Shown: in pieces, positions 1 through 10,743 of the stretch | How positions within the stretch are numbered: the first letter of the stretch is position 1 | Layout: every line of letters starts with the position of its first letter | Notes under the pieces: generated by a model | What the model was told of the DNA's origin: nothing | Seen by the model: only the letters and a program-made list of their open reading frames with translations | Databases searched by the model: none | From: Diphasiastrum complanatum | Lineage: Eukaryota; Streptophyta; Lycopodiopsida; Lycopodiales; Lycopodiaceae | Assembly (NCBI GenBank): GCA_029204225.1 | Contig: CM055101.1 | Span: forward strand, 6,019,246-6,083,245 | Direction of reading: 5' to 3' | Length of the DNA: 64,000 nucleotides | Program-made: the position numbers and the translations under genes

Positions 1-41
1 GGCCCTGATGAGGACATCAGCTTTCTCAAACGAGGGGAGGA
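1..41 (+). mobile_element. 3' end of an LTR element's internal region with polypurine tract
   Basis: The first bases read as an open frame (GPDEDISFLKRGEDV) of the kind that ends plant LTR-element polyproteins. They run into a purine-rich stretch at about 31-41 (cgaggggagga) immediately before a TG dinucleotide. That order, coding tail, polypurine tract, TG, is the usual junction with a 3' LTR. The rest of the element lies left of the window, so its family cannot be named. Confidence 0.4.
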
Positions 42-620
42 TGTTGTAAAGCTGACTTGGGTGAACCCAGTGTGGGTGATGCTCCCTATGGTCCCAGAGC
101 AAGTTAGAAGTCAAGAACTGAGCCTCCGACCTGTGGTGAGCCAGTCAAGTAGTCACAAGTCATGAGCTAGCTCTGGAGCTCAAGTCATGGCCTAGTCAAG
201 AACCAAGTTGATTATGCCGCCGGGACGACTCTCGGAACCCATGCCCGGGAGCTAGACTGATTCTGCCAGGCTTGCCAGGCTTAATCAACAAAATAAAAAC
301 TAAGTCTAGAAAAGCGTGCTTTACTAGAAAGCATTATATTCTAGGACAGAGAGGGCGCGTCGAATCACACTAGAACTATAGGAGTCTGACAGACAAAAAT
401 TTGGACAGCTCAACCAGTGCCAGGAATCCAGTCTCCAGGTCTTAGCTCCCTCTACCAGCACGAGCCAGGCATAATCCCCAACATGTGTTGGTGGCCCCGA
501 GACCAGTCAGTCTATGTATGAATGTAACCTCTTCCAAATTTGATAAAGTTGATTCTTGGAGATGATTACCACTTCAGTTTCGCCTCCCGGACTGGTCCAG
601 GTGAAAGGACCCTTACTACA
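42..620 (+). repeat. Candidate 3' LTR (or solo LTR)
   Basis: It starts TGTTGTAAAG directly after a polypurine tract and ends CCTTACTACA, giving TG...CA ends that are imperfect inverted repeats (8 of 10). The length, about 580 bp, is normal for a plant LTR. No second copy and no target duplication can be seen, because the left flank is outside the window. Confidence 0.4.
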
Positions 621-767
621 ACCTTTTTGCTTCGTTGACGCCTAAGGGTCCACGTCACCGATGTGTGGCTCACCACTTTGCCATTTGGTTAGTTTGGCGA
701 CCACTATGCCTTGGATTTCATGTGTGGCTTGGCTTTGCCTTTGGTTACCTTTTGGGAGATGGATTCT

Positions 768-1269
768 CGATTTGATATCTAACATCTTGGTTCCCCAAAT
801 TTGGAGGGGCAAGGAAGGGGGGGGGGGGGGGGGGGGGGGGGCTATGTAAGGAGGTGGGATCCATTCAAAACTCACACTACTAAAGACATGTTGCTGAAAT
901 TTTTCAGAAAATTTTCAGCATTCCCAAAGCAAAACCCAACAGTCACAGAGGCCATCCATTCATTCTCAAAGCTCACCTGTTAAATTTAGCAACTTTTATT
1001 GTTCTTTTTAACTTTTGAACTTGCTATTTCAAAAAATTTAAGTACTTTTTGGTCTTAAACTTGCCAAGATGGTGAAGGATGTTAAGGATACAGATAAAGT
1101 GATCATAGATCATGCTAGGCCAGCCAAAAGACTCAAGATGACACAAGAGTTAGATCTAGATTTCACAGTGGGGATAGAAAATCTCACCCCACACACATCA
1201 GATGACGAATACATGGAGGAAAAGCCGACATGCCCAGAACTCCTCCTGTTGCCAATCCTCATCTTCTAA
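768..1269 (+). repeat. Direct repeat copy 1: leader plus N-terminal ORF of an unclassified element
   Basis: This block is repeated with small changes at 2461-2920. It holds a noncoding leader followed by an ORF from 1069 (MVKDVKDTDKVIIDHARPAK...). The second copy has a TATA-like tctatataagg just before the leader; here the same place reads ctatgtaagg and is preceded by an expanded G tract. The reading frame runs off at 1269, where an inverted segment begins. I do not recognise the protein. Its repetition and the polypurine tract and LTR-like sequence downstream (about 4.9 kb) suggest a retroelement gag-like product. Confidence 0.5.
817..841 (+). repeat. Poly-G tract, 25 Gs
   Basis: An uninterrupted run of 25 G residues inside direct repeat copy 1. 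The same position in copy 2 (about 2499-2505) has only seven Gs, so the run grew from a short tract after the duplication, or reflects an assembly or sequencing artefact. Confidence 0.9.
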
Positions 1270-1960
1270 CGTTGACTTCTTGGGCTCATTCTTGGAAGAA
1301 GTGCCCTTGATGGTAGGTTCTGATGGGAATTCTGTTGAGAAGTCGATAATGCTGCTTGCTTGGTCCATTTCCAGTTGAGTGAGAAGGGGTCCCACCGCAA
1401 TCAGCTTCTTTGGAGAGAAGAAAGCCTTGGAAATCTCTGTCTAGATGAGGTGTGCCCAAATGTAGTTGTATCCATCTGGTTCGGTGAGAGCAACCAATAG
1501 ATACGTGAGGATGGTTGCTGAGATGCGAGCCTTTCTTGTGCGCGCCACTTCAAAGAAGTTGATCACAAATGTAGCAGCTCCTTGAAGGACTTCATTGGCG
1601 ATGGCTTCGAGTAATAATCCATTATTGGTGCGCCATGCTCTTTTTGTGGTATCCATGTGCTTGTCGATCGGCACAACCCTTGCATGGTATGCTAATATAT
1701 GTCTTTGTCCCTCAAGTATCCCAATTGCGTTCAGATCTTCAATGGCATATGAGACTGTATGGGTAGCTTGATTCAGTCGGTATTTGAAACTCGGTGTATC
1801 CTTAGTGGCTGTGCGAAATGCATATTCCACTATGGTTGGAAATTGGTGTAATGAAGGGGGGGGGGTGGAACCCGCAGATCTTCAAAAGGGGCTCTCCCAA
1901 CTTCCACCATCTACATGCCTCATACTCAATATCTCTCCCATTTTTCACTGTCTTGGTTCT
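1265..1960 (-). pseudogene. Inverted segment of the same element, with 129-codon ORF
   Basis: On the minus strand an ORF runs 1830-1441 and starts MEYAFRTATKDTPSFKYRLN. The same peptide start (YAFRTATKDTPSFKY) is on the plus strand at about 3029-3078, after direct repeat copy 2. This part is therefore an inverted copy of the continuation of the unclassified element's coding region. It extends further than the plus-strand copy (residues such as LNAIGILEGQRHILAYHARV). A second minus-strand frame at 1395-1198 may be its C-terminal part. No known domain was recognised; a gag-like role is inferred only from context. Confidence 0.4.
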
Positions 1961-2460
1961 CCTGTTTGAACATGGATAGAACACATCTTGATGAGTCTAA
2001 ATTGAGTCAGGGGATTCATGAACCCTAAATTCTAGCCCTATAGACCAAAAATAGTAAAACTCACTTAGACCCACCTATAGACTTGTATTTTTGAGATGTT
2101 GGCTCGTTCTCTTCACATTAGACTCCTCATATTATGCTCTATCCATAGTGAGTCAGGCGAACCAAGACTCCTAGCCAGTTTTTGTTGGGGATCCATTCTT
2201 CAAAAATCACTAAACAGGCTCCCCACACATGTGAAAATGACACCATGGTTTGCCCCTTTCATATTTTGCACATCTTTCCATGCTAAAACTACTGTCAAAC
2301 CGGGCGAGCCAAGATCCCCAGCCAAACTCCCAAAAATAGATTTTCTGAGTTGAACTAAGTTTTTTGGCCATTCTTAGCCCTGTTTTGGATCTCCACACAT
2401 GCGAATGACCTGATCTTGGTTCGCCTATGTCACCATTGATCTTAGAATGTCTTTTTTAAT
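1961..2460. other. Noncoding stretch between the two direct repeats
   Basis: No supported gene. The sequence repeatedly uses short phrases such as aaattgagtcagg and gagccaagactcc, and resembles degraded LTR or leader sequence of the neighbouring element. A weak echo of the aaattgagtcagg phrase is at about 14,395. Confidence 0.3.
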
Positions 2461-3081
2461 CGATTTGATATCTAACATCTTGGTTCCCCAAATTTGGAGG
2501 GGGGGTCTATATAAGGAGGTGGGATCCATTCAAAACTCACACTGCTAAAGACATGTTGCCAAAGTTTTTCACAAATTTTCCAGCATTCCCAAAGCAAAAC
2601 CCAGCAGCCACATAGGCCATCCATTCATTCTCAAAGCTCACCAGTTAAATTTAGCAATTTTTATTGCTCTTTTTAACTTTTGAACTTGCTATTTCGAGAA
2701 ATTTAAGTACTTTTTGGGCTTAAACTTGCCAAGATGGTGAAGGATGTTAAGGATACAGACAAAGTAGTCATAGATCATGCTAGGTCAGCCAAAAGACTCA
2801 AGATGACACAAGAGTTAGATCCATATTTCACAATGGAGGTAGAAGATCTCACCTCACACACATCAGATGATGAATACATGGAGGAAAAGTTGACATGCCC
2901 AGAACTCCTCCCGATGCCAAAACCATACAAGGCACGTAGATGGTGGAAGTTGGGGGAGCCCCTTTTGAAGATCTACGGGTTCCAACATTACACCCCCCCC
3001 CCATTATGGCAATTTCCAACCATAGTGAAATATGCATTCCGCACAGCCACTAAGGATACACCGAGTTTCAAATACTGACTG
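2461..3081 (+). pseudogene. Direct repeat copy 2 with TATA-like site and 114-codon ORF
   Basis: It repeats 768-1254 and continues into the region that is inverted at 1.8-1.9 kb. A TATA-like tctatataagg lies at about 2506-2516, and the ORF begins at 2734 (MVKDVKDTDKVVIDHARSAK) and stops at 3078 just after TPSFKY. In the inverted copy the frame continues past this point, so the stop here is probably a mutation. The product is unclassified, acidic and lysine-rich at its start, and has no membrane segment or catalytic motif that I recognise. Confidence 0.45.
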
Positions 3082-3142
3082 AATCAAGTTACGTACAGTA
3101 CAATGCCTTTCGGTCCAATGAGTGGTATAAGCCACACCCAAC

Positions 3143-3355
3143 TTGCCCACACATGACTATGCGGCACAACTAGAGTCAATGTTATTGGATGGGATAGCAT
3201 CACAACTAGTACCACCGACTATCCAGAGTAACCCCTCAAGGAAGAGCAGTCAACTTCAAGAACGACTCAAATGGAAGCCCTCCATTAAGCTTCTCACTTT
3301 ACCACATGCCCCAAAAGAAGATCAGCTCACCCCCAAGGCACAGAACGACAGATGA
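3143..3355 (+). pseudogene. Short ORF in the gag-like element
   Basis: A 70-codon frame (MPTHDYAAQLESMLLDGIAS...) between the N-terminal repeat and the long coiled-coil ORF at 3374. It is polar and proline-rich with no recognised domain. It is reported because it sits in line, on the same strand, with the other pieces of the presumed gag-like polyprotein, and the gap to the next ORF is only 18 nt. Independent gene status is doubtful. Confidence 0.25.
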
Positions 3356-3373
3356 TCTAGCTAATCAATAACC

Positions 3374-4270
3374 GTGGTAGCAAATACCACCAGAGAAGCT
3401 CCAGACACTCAAGGGAAAGAAATTATCATCCTCGATCGAGGAGAAGGGTCGCCCACACACACCTATACATCGTACCCTGATGGAGCCCACCCCCCAGATA
3501 TGTACGATAAAGATCCACCTCATGACGTAGTAGCTCAAGCCACCTCATCTGGAGGCATCCATACAAGTCCAGATTTTGGCAAGCCACCTGAGGAGTTTGA
3601 CATTCCAGCAGCTAGTGCACTTTCTCACGCACACGGCCTACTCAAGGATCTCAACTGGCTACTGCAAGATCGACTCCACCATCATCGCCGAGCAGAGGGA
3701 GAGATGAAAACTAGACAAGATGTCGAGATCCAAATCCAACAATTGCGGACAAAAGCAAATCAAGACAATCAACAGATGGCCAAAATGCAACAAGAGTTGG
3801 ATGGCATGCAGACTACCATCCAATCCTATCAAGCTATGGGTCCAACTCTGCAACAAGGAATTCCACCAGTCAGCACCAGCAAGGGGGACCATTCAGAACC
3901 AACCAGTCTCCAAGCTTCCCCCCTGGCTACCCTTGAGTTGGATACATCTTTTTCTATAGATGTTGTCCCCCAAAGTCCATCTTCGGGAGCTGCTATTATG
4001 CAAGACACTCATGTCGCCAGTACGTCACACTCCACGGTAGCCAGTCAAGGCACATCCAAACCAAGTGCTAAAACTCTTTTTAAGAAGCTGAAGTCTCTTG
4101 AAGAATCCATCCAAGAGTACGAGACAACCTTTCTAGAAGACAAGATGTGTGTGTGTGTGTGGGGGATATGTCCTACCATGCTCTATATCAGAAATCAAGG
4201 GCAAGGAAAAAGAGATCATCGAGCAGCTAGCACCCCAACCCACATGGCCCAACGTCCTATTCCAAGATGA
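3374..4270 (+). pseudogene. Coiled-coil gag-like protein of an unclassified retroelement (298 codons)
   Basis: This is the longest frame of the element; an alternative GTG codon at 3374 begins the open frame and no ATG clearly marks the start. The N-terminal 90 residues are polar and proline-rich. Residues about 85-155 form a likely coiled coil rich in Gln, Lys and Glu (LLKDLNWLLQDRLHHHRRAE, then heptad-like QIQQLRTKANQDNQQMAKMQ). A serine/threonine-rich linker and a second short helical stretch (KTLFKKLKSLEESIQEYE) follow. No protease, reverse transcriptase, integrase or zinc knuckle is visible. A coiled-coil region is also present in the relic at 42,537, so the two may belong to one family. 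Gag-like function is inferred from the downstream polypurine tract and LTR-like sequence. Confidence 0.4.
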
Positions 4271-4857
4271 CAAAAAGATCATGATTGACTATTTCAGAAT
4301 TCTCCGCTATCTACGCCTGGATCCCAGGTATCTACATATTCTAGGTGAGCACTGTGGCCAGACACACAAGATGCCAGCACACCACCGAACTGGCCAATCA
4401 TTTCAAACTCCAGGGGCTGGACTAACCATCCAAATTTTTAGCACACCTTAGAACATTCCAACCACAAGCATCACCAATCAGTTGATCTCACGCTGCGGCA
4501 AGCGTCGCTCAACTACAAGGAGCTTGCTTTTCTTAGTACCCTCGAATTCCATTGGGATAGCTCCCCCCCTTTGTTTTTCGACCCCAACACCCCTTTCCTA
4601 GCCGCAAATGCAAGGATCAGTTAATTGTGGCAAGAATCTATTACCGCGCAGCAATGACGACATCCCAACATGCAGCACGAGTGGAAGAGTGGCAACACAC
4701 CCAATGGTTGCCCCATGGCTCACATGTGTTTCGGCCTCTCAAGGATGACAACACTCTACGAGCCCAAGCACCGGAGGGCTACAACAAACTCATCCAGAAA
4801 CTCAAAAAGAACAAAGAGGAGCAGGATGCCGAGTTGCAGGAAGCACTCTTCAAGTGA
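4149..4857 (+). pseudogene. Downstream ORF fragments of the gag-like element
   Basis: Two short plus-strand frames, 4149-4451 and 4627-4857, follow the coiled-coil ORF. The second ends with a lysine/glutamate-rich helix (NKLIQKLKKNKEEQDAELQE) and a stop at 4857, about 30 nt before a polypurine tract. A (GT)n-like stretch at about 4145-4160 lies at the frame break. They look like the broken C-terminal part of one element protein. No known family is recognised. Confidence 0.35.
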
Positions 4858-4882
4858 ATTGCCATGGGACTGGCAACCATTT

Positions 4883-5700
4883 AGCAGCGGGGGAGTGTGG
4901 GGCCTGGAAATCAAGGCCTAAGGGGCATTTCAATGGAGCTTGAGAAAAATAGTACTTTACAGGGAAGAAGCAAATGTAACAATCAATTTTGCGTAATTAT
5001 TGGCCCAAGCATGGCCTCCTGTGCGTAGAAGAGCCGTCAGTAGATAAGTTGCGTTGGGCCCCAAGTATGGCACCCTTTGTGTGCATAAGTCCACTTGTGG
5101 TGCCATTAATCACTAGGGGGCAGGAAACCAATTTTTGCAAGTCTCAAGGTTTCAACTTAGACTTAAAAAAAAGTATGCAAAAGTCAATGTCAAGATTCTA
5201 AAAAGGAACTTGCATTCTATATTGAGACTTGAAATTCCTAGTCCCATAAGTAAGTGTGAAAGGACACTCCACAAGCTTCTATAAAGAAAAGCCCTTTCTA
5301 TGTAATTTCTATCCTTAATGCAAGAGAGCTAAGTGCTACCACTTTGGGTCCACTTGTGCTAATTTTGGTGTGTGGCTAATTATAGTGTGGCTTTATGCTC
5401 ATTGCTTTTGTTTCTAAGTTCTTGCTATTTTAGCCCATTTTAGCATAAGTGCTTTCTCTTTGAGTGTTTCTATTTTCAGTTAAGCTTGTAGAGTGTGGTT
5501 AAAGAGAGTAGATTGGATGTTAGAGTGAGAGTGGGTGGAAGAGTGTGGAAGAGTCTGTGTGTGTGAGTGTGCTGGAAGAGAATGTGAGAGAGATAGAGTT
5601 AATGGTTAGTTTATTTTGGTGATGTTTTGGTTGGAATGCTATTTGTTTGCAAGTAGAAGTAGATGTTAGCACTCTTTGTTTTGCAAGCATCTTCATGGCT
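4883..5700 (+). repeat. Polypurine tract and LTR-like sequence of the gag-only-looking element
   Basis: A purine tract (gcagcgggggag, about 4884-4895) is followed at 4896 by TGTGGGGCCTGGAAAT, a typical internal-to-3'LTR junction. The following AT-rich noncoding sequence contains a TATA-like ctataaag near 5280. No clear CA terminus was found, so the right end is approximate. Confidence 0.35.
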
Positions 5701-5943
5701 CCTAGGTTTGAGCCCGCTTCCCGTGCTACAAACGACTTAGGAGGAGAAGGTGAAAAGCCTTTAACTTCTTGACAACAGATGCATCCATGTTTTCTTCTAC
5801 ATGCACAAGATCAGAACCTTAAACGACTCACATTCATGGAGAAGGTCACCTCGCACATGCCGACATAAAGCGAAAATCCCAGATCAATAAAAGGATGTCC
5901 ACAAGTGTGTTGTGGGACCATCACCAATTTTGGTGTGGGATAT

Positions 5944-6572
<629 letters not shown>

Positions 6573-6658
6573 GTAGCATGCATAACACTTTGAATTTAAG
6601 CTTTGCTCTCATGGGATCGAATTACCGTGCGACATGAAAGAAGAATTCTCTTCATATC

Positions 6659-8458
6659 TTATTTGCTTTGCATGTGCTTGGAAATAGGGTTCAAAGGTGG
6701 GTAATGTTTTAAGCCCTCAGGGCAGTCCGCGTAGGCTACCACGCAGTGCAGGAAACAGAAATCAATTGTAAGTGGCCAGCCGAATAAATGCCGTCGCAGA
6801 CAAATAGGGGAGGTCCCCTCAAAAACTTGCAGGTTCCTAACCGTCCAGATCTTCCATAACGTTGCTAACCTGCACACATGCCAGAATGTAAGAGTAGAAG
6901 AACCTGCGAACAAGGAATCCCCTAGGAGAATGGTGCCAGTGTCCAGAGTGAAAGTGAGACCCCACTGCGAGAAGATGTGACTCAACTCCAGCCAAAGATG
7001 ATGATGGCAGTGGAAAAACAAATGCTCCACTGTTTCTTCAACCAGCTGACAGAGCGGGCAAAGACTATCAGCAAGAAAGGGCCATTTAGAGAGCAGTGGG
7101 AGGGATTTGGTGAGGATGCGAAAGGCCAGTTATCTCAACTTGCCTACAGGTAGCGAACGAGCGGTATTGAGGCGACGACGCCAATGAATCGGAGAATCAG
7201 AGGCTGTCCAGAGGCCGCCATCCAAAGGCCGTTAAGGTAGTCCGAGAAAAGGGAGGGAAACTGTCAACGGTGAAAGGAGGGGTAATCGAAGAGGGAGGGA
7301 GAGAGGGTAGGGTTCCACCCGGATAGATCAAAGGACAAAACCGGGCAAATATATCGAAATAGCACAAGAGGCGGCCAAGAAGATCAGGCTGGTAGAGAAT
7401 AGGGGCAGAGAGGACTTGACAAGGAGGGACGTGGACCAGTTGGGCCAGAGACAACAGGCCTTTGTGGCAAGAGAGAGACTTAGACGAGGATGAGAACGGA
7501 AGAGGGGCTGTACATTAGGCGGAAAGAGAGACGAAGTCCAAATGGACTCAGAGGAGGGAAGGGTGAGTCATCCCTCCAGGAAAAGGAGTGGAGGTGAAGC
7601 AAAAGATGTGCCAGATTGGTCAAAATAAAAGGGCCTTTAAACTTAAAGGAGCACCCAAAAGCGAGAATGCCTGCAAGACTAGGAGGAGGGCGAAGTAGAG
7701 GAGGTACTGTAGCTGAAGAAGCCATAAAGGAAAGGAGAAGTACAAGCCAGTGCTAAGAAGGGAGAGCAAGGGACGAAAGTCGGCGGAGGACCAAAGAACG
7801 GTTTTTCACAGCCGGGTCCGGAATACCAAGGCCTCCATCTCGGGTAGGTGCCGTGCACACCGACCAGGGGAGAAGAGGGCGCTTCCCCGCCCAGAGGAAA
7901 TGACGGAGGGCCTTAGCAAGAGAGTCGTGCAAGACACGGGTGGAGATGAAGATAGAAGAGAAAAAGATCAGCAGGGCCAAAACGATGTGGCGGACCACTA
8001 AAACCCGAGAAGGAAAGGACATAAAGTGAGGGTCCCAAGTGGCGAGCTTGTCCGAAAAAGAACGAAGAAACCAACGTTAAAAAGGGAAAGAAGATGGAGG
8101 ACATGGGGTTTTGAAAGGAGGGAGAGCAGGGTTACATCATCAGCAAAGAGCTGATGAGAAAGCGGGCCCAAAGGAGTTAGGACCGGAGAGATCCGAGAGA
8201 GGGAGGTCGCTTTGTGGAAACCACAGGAGAGAGGTTCCGTAGCGATGGCAAAGAGCAAGGGAGACAAAGGACAGCCTTGGCGGATGCCAGAAATAGGGGC
8301 AAACTGAGCAGAGGATCTTGGCCGAGGAGGACTGGTAAAGAGCACGAACGAAGTTTAGAAAGGACAAAGGAAAACCAAAGGCCTGACAAGTGGCCATATG
8401 GGAGTTTTTTTTTGGAAATAACACTCAACTTATGACCACAGGTGCAAGCAAGCCCCAA
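6659..8458 (-). pseudogene. 5'-truncated LINE (non-LTR retrotransposon) reverse transcriptase relic
   Basis: Reading the minus strand from 8458 to 6659 gives the order of a plant L1-type ORF2. Reverse-transcriptase motifs come first (SGIRQGCPLSPLLFAIATEP near 8290, FADDVTLL near 8140, the catalytic Asp pair present). Next is the downstream segment (SLAKALRHFLWAG and RDGGLGIPDPAVKNRSLVLR at about 7930-7760), and last a zinc-binding tail domain with a WKIWTVRN-type motif near 6860 (EHLFFHCHHHLWLELSHIFS at about 7027). The frames change several times, so it is dead. The endonuclease part and ORF1 are missing at the 8.46-kb side, as expected of a 5'-truncated insertion. The local GC content is higher than in the flanks. 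No clear poly-A tail was seen at the 6.65-kb end. Confidence 0.85.
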
Positions 8459-8717
8459 GGCCGACTCTCATTACAGATTTAAAAGATAACATTCTTTGAG
8501 GTCTAAATATATGGTAGTGATTTTAAAAGGTATTCACATCATTTGAAACATCTTTTAGTTATTCTTAGGTTTGATGTGTGTTTTGCAGCAAGCAATGGGG
8601 CCGGCCTCCCAACTTCATTCCAAGGTGGCCTTGTGGTATATGTAAATAGGGGATGGGGCTAGGCCCTATGGGGCGTCCTATTACAATTTAGGGTCCAAGG
8701 CTCAAGCCAAGGCGGTT

Positions 8718-8960
8718 GCACGTGTGTACGGAAAAGAGGCCCAAGCAGCCGGTTCTTGTGTACGGACGCGGCGAATTGTTGACCCGCTATGCGATGCGGG
8801 TGCCACGTCAGACGACTTGTTCTTCTTCCAATTCCCAAGCAACGGTGCTGCCAGGCCCAAGCTATTAGCACCCCCCTTGGATGACTGCCACGTGTCACAG
8901 CTATCGAATAGCCAGGTAACGTAGCCGCGGCTGAATTAGGGAGATCATGGACGTGGCACC
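8718..8960 (+). promoter_or_regulatory. ACGT-core (ABRE/G-box-like) cluster upstream of gene copy A
   Basis: Five ACGT cores lie within about 235 bp: GCACGTGT at 8718, TGCCACGTCA at 8801, GCCACGTGTC at 8887, AACGTA near 8918 and GACGTGGC at 8950. In plants such cores bind bZIP and bHLH factors in abscisic-acid, light and stress responses. The cluster is 830-1070 bp before the start codon. The exact 10-mer GCCACGTGTC recurs upstream of copy C, and copy B has a similar cluster. Regulation itself is inference. Confidence 0.5.
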
Positions 8961-9548
8961 ATCATGCTTTGGAATTTGTGAAGGGCACCCTTCCTTTCAA
9001 CCTGAAGCGTACGTTTTCAAACTGGTATGCGAGCTCATGTTATTGCCTTTCAAATGAAATGCGTGTACACTTCTAGACCTTTCGGTGACGCGCAATTCAG
9101 ACAGGGTCTTCGGAGACTTTGGCTTTCAGATGAAACCTGACTTAATCAACCAGCTTCTTTTTGAAGGGTGGCTTTTAAAACCGGCCTTCAACTTAAATTA
9201 AGTAGAGCTCTTCGCCTATCTTTGAGAGGAAAAGATGTCCTTGAAGGGCAGGGCAGATTGCAGATTGCAGGCCACAGCGTTTGCAGAAAATCTCAGTTTT
9301 TCCCACTTACTCTGCTGCACTAATCTCAGCTTCCCAGACATTTCTGTGCCTGATCATAATCATCCTCAACTGGGTGAGGCTTTATTTGCTACTGTAGTTA
9401 TGGGTTCATGCTTTGGTCTGGAATTCTGTGATCTACAAGTTTGCACATGTTTGTTTCTCCGGTTTGAAAACTTATATCTTGGTGTGATCAGACCATGTTT
9501 AAAGCTGGATCTAAAGACCATCATGATTAAGTTTGAATCTGTCATCTC

Positions 9549-9789
9549 ACCGCTTGAAAAGGGGCTATTTCCAACCTAGTTGAGCAGAGAGGCCATGCCG
9601 AAAGGGCCTTAAATTGACTTTTGAATCTACAGAAATCCAGAATCAAAGGTTGGAAAATTCTATCTGCTGCAACAGCACCAAATATTTTGGCTTTGAAAAA
9701 GTTGTTTTCCTTTGAGGTCGCTGCTCTTGATCTGCACATATCCCCAGGATAGACTGCAACTTCTGGGATCAAACTTTCAACAGCCAGAA
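9549..9789 (+). promoter_or_regulatory. 5' leader block of gene copy A, shared by all three copies
   Basis: Two phrases of this leader recur before the other copies: cctagttgagcagag near 9577 (compare cctagcttctctgcag before B and cccagctgtgcag before C) and GATAGACTGC at 9748 (AATAGACTGC before B at 31,694-31,685; GATAGACTGC before C at 61,437). The AG in front of GATAGACTGC in copies A and C could be a splice acceptor of a leader intron, which transcript data would settle. Confidence 0.45.
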
Positions 9790-10743
9790 ATGGTGTCCTT
9801 TCTGCCATCCCATATGGATCAAGGAGTCATCTTTGGGGTGCTGGGACTGTGGCATGCGTTCAACACCTTGAGTCTGTATATCAGAACCCCCAGAAGATTC
9901 AGATACAGGACCTGGTTTCCAGTGAAATTGCCCTGGACTTTTAAATATCTTGAGTTATGGATACTTCTATTCATCGTTTTGATGTTTATCTATACTCAGA
10001 TGTCACATGCCCTTCCGGATCTTTCCTCAGGAGTCATCCAACCTGCTCACATACAGAGATTTCAGCATGTCACATTTGCCTTCTTCTTCTTGCTCTATAC
10101 AATAGTGGCTCTGGTAAGTGAACAGAGCTCTTTTCTGCCTCTTCCTCCAGGGGTCCTGCAATCCACATTTGCCCTTGGATTTCTGCTGGAGTTGCTAGTG
10201 TTTCACTTTGGGCACCATCCTGGTGACACACTAGAAAGCTTTATCCACATGCTTATGCAGATCGTCCTTCTTGGTCTAGTCTCCTTTATGTTTATGGAGA
10301 TCCTTTGGCCCCAAAATTTTCTCGTTGCCATCACTAGATGCATGCTGTTGGGATTCAAAGGCACCTGGTTTTTCAATATTGGCATCCTTATCAATGTGCC
10401 TAGCAGCATGCCTCTTGGATGTTCTTCTGGGACTAATGATTTTCCTGACTGTCCAGCAGGCGAGCCATTAATGCGCGCAAAAGCAATCCAAGTGTTAGTT
10501 TTTGGGTGCCAAATGTTAGGGATTGTGACTGGAACAATTGTGGGCTATGCATTGCTGAATCGATTTCTCATCAAAGGGCCCTACTTGCAAATTCTGGAGG
10601 ATTTGGAGGATCCTCTCACTAAATCAGATAGTGATGCAGATGCAGATGAAGAGAATGAAGATGTTCCTGTTATAAGTGTGATTCCAAGGTCACTATCAAG
10701 GCGGCCGGTTAGTCGCAATAGTACAATGTCTCCAAAGCGCTGA
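9790..10743 (+). CDS. DUF716/TMEM45-like multi-pass membrane protein, copy A (317 aa)
   Basis: An intact, uninterrupted plant DUF716 (TMEM45-like) protein. These are multi-pass membrane proteins of unknown biochemical role; some plant members have been annotated as viral-response proteins, which I treat as unproven here. The start is set at 9790 (MVSFLPSHMDQGVIFG), not the upstream in-frame codon at 9712, because copies B and C begin at the same place. Seven hydrophobic stretches are visible at about residues 10-32, 52-72, 92-113, 122-142, 152-174, 178-201 and 231-258. Family-typical features are the N-terminal HMDQG, the VFHFGHHPGDTLE loop (137-149) and the GTWFFNIGILIN segment (191-202). 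A cysteine-bearing loop lies at 211-221, and the tail is acidic (266-291) then Arg/Ser-rich. Frame and key motifs are intact, so it is probably functional. Confidence 0.9.
   Translation: MVSFLPSHMDQGVIFGVLGLWHAFNTLSLYIRTPRRFRYRTWFPVKLPWTFKYLELWILLFIVLMFIYTQMSHALPDLSSGVIQPAHIQRFQHVTFAFFFLLYTIVALVSEQSSFLPLPPGVLQSTFALGFLLELLVFHFGHHPGDTLESFIHMLMQIVLLGLVSFMFMEILWPQNFLVAITRCMLLGFKGTWFFNIGILINVPSSMPLGCSSGTNDFPDCPAGEPLMRAKAIQVLVFGCQMLGIVTGTIVGYALLNRFLIKGPYLQILEDLEDPLTKSDSDADADEENEDVPVISVIPRSLSRRPVSRNSTMSPKR

Noticed and set aside
7753-8022. Plus-strand frame at 7750-8001 opposite the LINE
   Set aside because: Shadow of the minus-strand reverse-transcriptase-downstream domain.
9235-9579. 114-codon frame upstream of gene copy A
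   Set aside because: No counterpart in the leaders of copies B or C and no known motif; most likely leader or intron sequence.
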